DNA of 64,000 nt from Lepiota brunneoincarnata (Eukaryota > Basidiomycota > Agaricomycetes > Agaricales > Agaricaceae), in NCBI GenBank assembly GCA_023014365.1, contig JAEBUN010000013.1, forward strand, positions 744,001 to 808,000. The letters are read 5' to 3'. The first letter of the stretch is position 1; each line of letters starts with the position of its first letter. The notes beneath the pieces are model-generated. The model was given only the letters and a program-made list of their open reading frames with translations, did not search any database and had not been told where the DNA came from. A program made the position numbers and the translations under genes. Below are positions 57,230-64,000 of this stretch, in pieces.

Positions 57230-57880
57230 ATAACGTCTCTCACAAATGTAACTGATAAAGCGACCCCGGATTCCATGCGCCAGTGAGAGTAGCCGGCGAA
57301 TCGAGAGTATATCCAGGTGTCGATATACGTTACAACGCCCTAAAGGGGAAACAAAGGGGTTTGATTCCGAGCGGGATAGGGCCAGCATTTTGTAGAGGTG
57401 AGGCTCATGAGCGGCTGCACGTGCAACGGCGACTATGCGGTTAGCGTCAAGCGACGGGCCTCGGGTCACCAACCTCGGAGCGCCCGTGTCCTGGCCGCCC
57501 ACCATTACCCTCGGTATCCAACGTTCGACCTCCTCAGCTCCGTCCAGCTTGCGACGTTACTTGGGCATAGATAGTAAAATTCTGTTTACTTCCTGTTCCT
57601 TCCCTTGAATACTCTTACGCACTCAGAATTCTCTCCTATATGTGGAACCCTCTGGCACGCCACCATTCCTGACATTTCCCTTCCTCTTCCTCTATCCCTC
57701 GCTAACGTAGTTACAAAAATTTCTGTCTGTCTCCTGGTTCACCCACCTACTCATTCAAAAAAAAAAAGTCTTTCTTTTAGCTTAGTCTACTACAGATGAT
57801 ATTCCTTCTCTTCAAATTGCTGTGTATCTTAGCTGTATATAAAGCATGTATCTCCGAGAACTCGCCCTCCAACAAATATG
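57230..57880. repeat. Laccase 2 downstream flank, duplicated at 59,290-59,900
   Basis: The stretch matches the region after laccase relic 3, including a CCTCGGAGCGCCCGTG segment and a later pyrimidine-rich part. This shows that gene and flank were duplicated together. Confidence 0.7.
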
Positions 57881-58109
57881 CAGGACAGTGTTCATCTCAG
57901 CATCATCTCCTACCTCTGAATATTTCTCCCTCTTCAGACCGCCCCATGGAGGCCATGTTGTAGGTAGATTATATACATGTGTAGGTTTACCAGTAGTACC
58001 TTGTCCGTTTACCTCCCTCCCTCCCCTCCCTCTTGTCGCCCCGTCGTTGTCTCTCATGAATATACGCCCTCGTTGTTGTCCACCTTCTTGAGCTGATTTC
58101 AACAGCCAT

Positions 58110-59163
58110 CTCCTATGAATCCAACTTCGATTTTTCGATTGATCATCCGTCACCCTTCGGTGGGGGCCTCAGTAGTACATTTGACAATGGAGTAAACTTC
58201 TGGCATCCTCCACTACAAAGGCGCGCCATATGCGGAACCGAAATCCATTCAGAAGAGCCAGCCGGATGCTCTGGTGGAGACGGACTTACACCCGTTGCAT
58301 AACCCGTTTGTGCCAGGTCGGCAAACACCTGACGGTGCCGACATCACTTTCAACTTGTCCTTGGTATTAGATATGAACACTGGCCTATTCAGCATTAGCA
58401 GCGCGGGCTTCGTTTCCCCTACCGTCCCAGTCTTGCTCCAAATTTCGAGCGGTGCTCACAGTGCTCATGATCTGCTCCCTAAAGGCAGCGTATTCACGGT
58501 ACCGCGAAACAAAGTTGTACAAGTGAACCTTAACAGCGGCCTCCTCGGAGGCCCTCACCCCTTCCACTTGATTGGCGTAAGTGCCAACCTGTTTCCGCAC
58601 TACTGTATCTCACAATGCCGATACCGATGTCCGTATTTTAGCATACCTTCAGTGTCGTAAGGAGTGCTGATAATGGTCGTTTCAACTTCCTGGATCCTGT
58701 CCAGAGGGACGTTGTCAGCGTCGGTAATACCGCAGGAGACTTCGTTTCTATTCGTTTCAGCACAGATAGCCCTGGTCCATGGATTTTCGGCTGGTGGGTT
58801 GGGCTTCATTCAGTGTTCCAAAACACCAGCTAACGATGTGGTTTCTAGTCATATTGATTTCCATTTTAAAGAGTACGTTCATACCCATCAATGATTCATA
58901 GGGGCCTTGCGATTGTGTTCGCTGAAGATCCCGAGGACATGTTTCGTGAAAACCCTATTCCACGTGTGTATCTTCAAAACTACCAAAACCAGGATCGCTG
59001 ATTCATAAAACTCATCCAGCCGCCTTGGAAGCAACTCTGTCCCAAATGGGATGCTCTTCCCTCGTCCATTAAGAACGCGCCAGTCCCTGTGAGTAGTGTT
59101 GCTTCAAAGACCACAACTACTAACACACATCCCACTTAATATTCAGGGAATAACCACTGGTGA
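58110..59163 (+). pseudogene. Laccase relic 3, tandem copy of laccase 2
   Basis: It begins within the middle of the gene (FDFSID segment) after deletion of the 5' half, and is frame-broken near 58,150-58,270. The segment from ETDLHP (58,274) to the third motif is open, but that motif reads HPFHLIG, losing a copper His. Motif 4 reads IFGC. Exon and intron positions after that follow laccase 2 to about 59,163. Not functional. Confidence 0.85.
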
Positions 59164-59904
59164 AATAACTTCTCGCTTAGCCTCAACGTGCCTCCCCCAA
59201 TATTACCCGGCTTTGTCAAACATTTCAAACGAAAGACTTGTTTTTTTTTTCAGCAGACCCACTCTTTATGATGGATCATGTACTAAATAGTGTTCGTGAC
59301 GTCCCTCACAAATCTAACTGATAAAGGACTCCATGCGCCAGTGAGGGTAGCCGAAAAATCGAGAGTCCAACAAATGGGTGTGAATCCGAGCGCGATGGAG
59401 CCAGCCTATTGTAGAGGTGGACTCACGACTGGCCGCATGTGCAACGGCGACCACACATTAACTTCGAGCGACGGGGCTCGGATCACCGACCTCGGAGCGC
59501 CCGTGCTCTGGCCGCCCACCATTAACCCTCGGTATCCAACATTCGACCTCCCCAGCTCCGTCCCGCTTGCGACCTTACTTGTGCATAGATAGTAAATCCT
59601 GTTCATTTCCTGTTCCTTCCCCTGAGTACTCTTACGCACTTAGAATTCTTCCCTATATGCGGAATCCTCTGAGCTTCGCGCGCCACTGTTCCTGGCCTTC
59701 CCTTTCTCTTTCCCTATGCCTCGCTAACGTAGTTACAGAAATTTCCGTCTATCTCCTGCCTACTCACTCAAAGCAATTCTTTTTTTATAGCTTAGCCTAC
59801 CACGGATGATATTCCTTTTCTCTTCAATTGTTGTGTATCTTAGCTGTAATATATAAAGCATGTATCTCTGAGGACTCGACTTCCAGCAGATATACGGGAC
59901 AGTG

Positions 59905-62195
59905 TTCGTCTCAGCGTTATCCCCAACCTCTGAATCTTTCTCTCGCCTCTCATTGCAAAGTAAATCCTTTGCTCCCTGGACGAGCTCCATTGGTCTTGAC
60001 GCCTTGGTCGTTCCGTCGATCACGCTCGCACCCCATTTCGCTCGTGGACGAGTAGCCTGCTCTTCGCTATACATAGCATGATAGTGTCAGCTTAGCCCTA
60101 CATAGGAGCTGGGTTTTATTTGAATTTTTGAGATATCTAGTGGCTGTTATGCCTTGTAACTTCGCGTAAAAGCCCAAGGGCCATCATATTAGATGGTGTT
60201 TGTGGGAAGGTAGACGAGTTCGCGAGGGGACGAGTGTTGTAGATTAGGGAGAGAGGGAGGGATATGCAATTACAGGGAGGTTTTATATCTGAGTTGAGGG
60301 TCAAAGCACGGAAAGAGAGAAGCAGGAACTATCTATGTCTAAGCTATGGAAGGGTGTAGCAACGTGTCTAAGCACAAGGTGTGTCAAAGCGTTATTATCG
60401 CGTAGCCCGGTGGCTACTCCTACATGGTGCTAGTGGGGGAAGCAGCCCCTGGAACAGTGAATGTTTTGGTGACACGATTATGGGTTATGCCACGTGCAAG
60501 CAGAAACGCGTTCCAGCTTATTAGGTGTTATAAACAACAGAAACAGGTCAACACACCAGGGAGGATTTCATCTATCCGTGTGTCTGTAGAACGCATGTTC
60601 GATCGAGGGACGAAGATATGAAACAGATTGATCTTTACTACTCAGACGGAGGGTCAGTGGTGTCGATAAGCGAGCAGGGCGGTCGCACATGAGACGGGAT
60701 CATTATGAAAAGACCTGGCGAATAGTCGGAGACCCCGGTCTGCATCCAGTTGTTGGGTGGTAAGAAACTGTTGACACACAGGGGGCGAAAAACTCGTGTT
60801 CATTTATGCGGAATACAGCAAGTTGCCTAGTGGAGAGAGGTGTAGAATTGTCCCCTACAAGCCCAAAGCTGTCTCTCATGGTGTGGAATACACAAAGCTG
60901 TCACGGCTCTAAATGAATCACAAATTTGCCCCACACTTGTGCTCTGCATAATTATGTATTTGTGGATCCAGTTGTGATGAGGAGGCAAAGGGCTGTTAAC
61001 GACAATAGATATTGTGCAAGCGGATAAGAGAATATATATGCTGAAGTCCACGTAACAGGACTGGACTTCAGGAACGTAAAAGGAGTTACATAGATTGGTG
61101 AAGATGAAACATATGTATGAGTAATACTAAAACAAATGCCCCAATGGATGTGAAATCATAGCGATTCACATACTCCAATGCTGGACTGGGCATCACGGCG
61201 TCATTTCTTGTTAGCTGTTTTCCCCTGGAAGTGCTTTTGTGTGTACCGGGAATCGGAAGCAAAGAGCTGTTTTCCCCCCGAAAGTGCTTTTTGTGTACCG
61301 GGAACAAGGCTCTCGAAGTCAGTGATCCAAGGAGGGAACTTGCGAGATCTTGCCCATACGAACACGCATTAACTGTTAGCGCTGGTGTTCATTTTCTGGC
61401 TTTAATTATTAGCTCCGGATATCTCCAATCGGATTGGAGACCATTTTGATCTGATGCAGGGTTGTCGTTGTGGAAAGATCAGTAAGTTCTGTTGGCCTCC
61501 CAGAGATAGGCCCTCAGTTTGATCATTCTCTCCAGAATAGGTCAGACGATCCTGGTATACAGCCCTAGTTGTTGATACACACCATTCAGTATTTTTTTGG
61601 AAACTTCGAGGTCATATTCGAAATCAGGTATGCCCCTATCATCTCCCCCCCGCAAAGAACCGACGTTCAACTGCGACGTAACGACGTCGTCAGGTTCTTG
61701 CCTAGAAATATCTGCAGAAGGATGGTTTTGTGTTCTAATCCCCACGTTGGAGAGCATTGGTTGTGGAAGTCAGGAATCATGGATCGATAGCAGCTGACCG
61801 AAAGTTGGAAGGTCGAGCCCATCAAGTTGACGATCCCTGGTGGGATGGTACACATCACCTGCCCCACACCAGTAGAATAGGATGTTCTATCCGAGTAGTC
61901 ACATTTGGTACTGGTTGCCACAGATTATGACTTTTGATCGCTGTGGGAGCTTAGACCGACAACAACCCCCCTCATTCTAGAAAGGTCGCTATCATTGAAG
62001 TGTGTACGCGGAAGCAGTGTGACCTTGAACTTCCGCAGTAGAACTAAACAGCATCCAACACACGCTCTCCCCACGTTGCGGACCGAAGCACCACAACACA
62101 CAAACATACCCACGTCTATATATATAACACCGAAAGCCCACCAAGCCCCCAAGTGTCGCCCTTCCAACCACTTTCCCTAGTGCGGAGCGCGGAGC
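59905..62195. other. Region without a supported gene
   Basis: No frame with codon-like character or family match. A CCCCTGGAAGTGCTTTTGTGTACCGGGAA-type stretch occurs twice in tandem (about 61,219-61,250 and 61,273-61,304) with small differences. Confidence 0.45.
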
Positions 62196-64000
62196 ATGTC
62201 ATTGTTGAATTTCATAGGTGGAAACCTACGGCAAACTACCCCTCAGCGACCAGAGGCGACGACTGCCAAAGCAGACGTCTCCATTCACGCACACCTATCC
62301 ACACCCTCTCGCCATGGCTCACTTGGCGTATTGGCGCCCACACAGCAGGGGGGTAGGAAAGCCCCGTCGAGGTCTCAAACTGACTCGTTCCCCTATACGG
62401 ATCCTCGGGGAACTTCCGCCCCGTCCTTCTCCAATCCCGATAAGAAACATAATAGCTGGAGAGCCTTGAGCAGGGTCCTGAGGTCGTCGCCCGCAGCTTC
62501 CAAGACCTCCCTCCTATCCCAAGAGGCTGACTCAGAGTCCGGCCCTTCTACTCCGCCTCAACCCCTCTCGGACACAAAGCCCCAGCCTCAGTCGAGTCGG
62601 TCTGCTCTTCCTCGTAGGGCATCTACGTCAAGTGAACGGGAATGGACGGAGGTTGGGAAGGATTCTAGTGACGATGATGAGGACCCGGGTACTCCTCAGG
62701 ATGAGGGAAGGTAAAATTATTTGACGCCCCTATGTTCACTGCGTCCTAACTGCTCCTAATCTTAGAAAACCTGCTCAAACCCTAGAAGAGTCTGTGATCG
62801 TGGTGGAAGACCCCGAGACTGTTGCTCGTCGTCTCAAAGAAGAGGTCGCCGATACTCACAAGAAGCTGGAGGGAGTCACAAATGAGTGCGCCGCCCTTAA
62901 AGAACGCATTCAAGTCCTGGAGAGGGAGAACAAGGAGCGGGATCACGAGAAGAGATTGGTAGAGAAAGCCACTAACGAAGAGAGAGCTGAACTTTCGCGT
63001 GCTCACGCCAAGGAGCTCGACGACAAATGCAGGGAAATCCGGGAGCTCCTGCATTCCTCGGAGAGCAGGAAGTGTGATTTGAGGGAAAAGAGTGAGAGGG
63101 TGGAAGTGCTGGTTCAGGAGAACGGCGTTCTACGTCGCAAGGTCGCTAGTCTGGAGAAACGGGGTGTGGAAGCGGAAATGGAGATTGAGGCAATGAGGAA
63201 GGACTGTCGAAATCGCCAACGGCGCCCTGCGTACCCTCAAGGACAAGAATGCAGCGTCGTTGGCCGAGTCGAGAGAGGAGAAACGAAAGTTGGTTGACCA
63301 GGTCGATCAATTGTGGTGCCAGCTCGGGGACTTGCAAAGGTCGTCGAGGGAACGTGATCAGCAGATTCAAGAGCTCCAGGCAACCGAAGAGACGACGAAG
63401 GATGCTTTCCGCAGGGTACAGACAACGGTCAGCGAAAAGGATGCGAAGGTCGAGGACTTGCTTCGCAGGAACGCCTCGCTCGCTAAGGAGGTCGAAAAGC
63501 TACGAGGGCAGGTTGACGGGATGGAGACGGATGCTGTTGAGAGTCAGAACGCCGCTCAAAGACTCCTTGCGAAAACGAGAGAGGATCACCGGCAAGAAAT
63601 GGCGGATGCGAACAGACAGGATTCAGTCTTTGCAAGACGAAATCTCATCCTACATGAGCGTCGCCCAGGACCTTCGCTCCTCCCTCAATGCCAAACGAGC
63701 CGAGGCGGAAAAAGCCGCCAAGCGTATAGAGCGCCGAGCTGCAGAAATCCAACGCCTCGAACAAGAGCTCTCTGCCCTTCAGATAACACTCAGCGACAAA
63801 GATCAGGAACTGCTTGACTCTGCCGCTTCTCGGGCATCGCAGTCTCATCTCGAGGACACCATTCGCACCCTTCGCGAACGCATCGCCAAGCTCGAGGATG
63901 AACAGACTCACAACCTTCGCCAATCTCAGCTCGAAACCACCTCTGCTGTCAATGAGGCTAAACTCCAAACCGCGCGTGTTGAAAAAGAGCTCAGTCTCAC
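62196..64000 (+). pseudogene. Coiled-coil protein CC2, partial at window end, frame shifts present
   Basis: ATG 62196 opens MSLLNFIGGN, then a Ser/Pro/Gln-rich low-complexity region and an acidic patch. An intron follows (62,711-62,765). After it comes a long, nearly uninterrupted coiled coil rich in Glu, Lys, Leu, Arg and Gln, running off the window. Reading it through needs one-base shifts near 63,205 and 63,610; the coil pattern is continuous across both. It is a paralogue of CC1 (45,080). No catalytic domain. It may be a pseudogene, or the shifts may be assembly errors. Confidence 0.6.

Overview
The window looks like a basidiomycete (Agaricomycete-type) fungal chromosome. The evidence is dense short GT-AG introns of about 45-60 bp, multicopper-oxidase laccases with many small exons, NACHT NTPases of the agaricomycete kind, and nested Ty3-type LTR retrotransposons. 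I cannot name the species.

Layout. (1) 1-29,686 is a nest of LTR retrotransposons inside a NACHT gene. The inferred order of events is as follows. A large element, E2 copy B (minus strand, 15,223-20,386 plus 27,045-29,686), lies against a truncated NACHT gene. A second E2 copy, A (plus strand, 6,091-15,222), inserted into B in the opposite orientation. A chromovirus, E1 (1-6,090, 5' end outside the window), inserted into A. A third family, E3 (20,387-27,044, complete with both LTRs), inserted into B. (2) 29,687-35,850 holds two tandem NACHT copies and a dead beta-carbonic anhydrase copy. (3) 36,169-38,874 is a frame-broken laccase with an acidic repeat tail. (4) 39,000-45,000 is gene-poor, with one decayed NTF2-like fragment. 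(5) 45,080-52,610 carries a broken coiled-coil gene, a beta-carbonic anhydrase, a third NACHT copy and another dead anhydrase copy. The NACHT+anhydrase block is an inverted duplicate of the one at 31.4-35.8 kb. (6) 54,808-59,163 is a laccase followed by a decayed tandem copy. (7) 62,196 to the end is a second coiled-coil gene, running off the window.

Most unusual content. E1 and E2 belong to different Ty3 lineages, yet both carry intron-containing genes on the antisense strand between pol and the 3' LTR. Each has its own promoter-like sequence (clear TATA boxes for two of the three). The E1 gene (313 aa) and the distal E2 gene (570 aa) encode a fungal Zn2Cys6 cluster. The proximal E2 gene (359 aa) is novel and stays intact in both copies although both pol genes are dead. 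E2 is also peppered with the palindrome TAAGCTTA: about 37 copies by eye in some 23 kb of E2, and none seen in the other 40 kb. The copies lie in LTRs, coding sequence (two reading frames), introns, splice sites and a stop codon. I propose that E2 encodes a sequence-specific DNA-binding function acting on its own dispersed sites. This is inference, and tests are listed under findings.

How the genes may work together. The elements supply gag, protease, RT-RNase H and integrase for retrotransposition, and the antisense genes may regulate the element or counter silencing. CpG-only differences between the two E3 LTRs, and several CGA-to-TGA nonsense changes, suggest that the repeats are or were cytosine-methylated. 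The host genes (laccases, NACHT, anhydrase) form a duplicated, partly pseudogenised accessory region next to the repeat nest.
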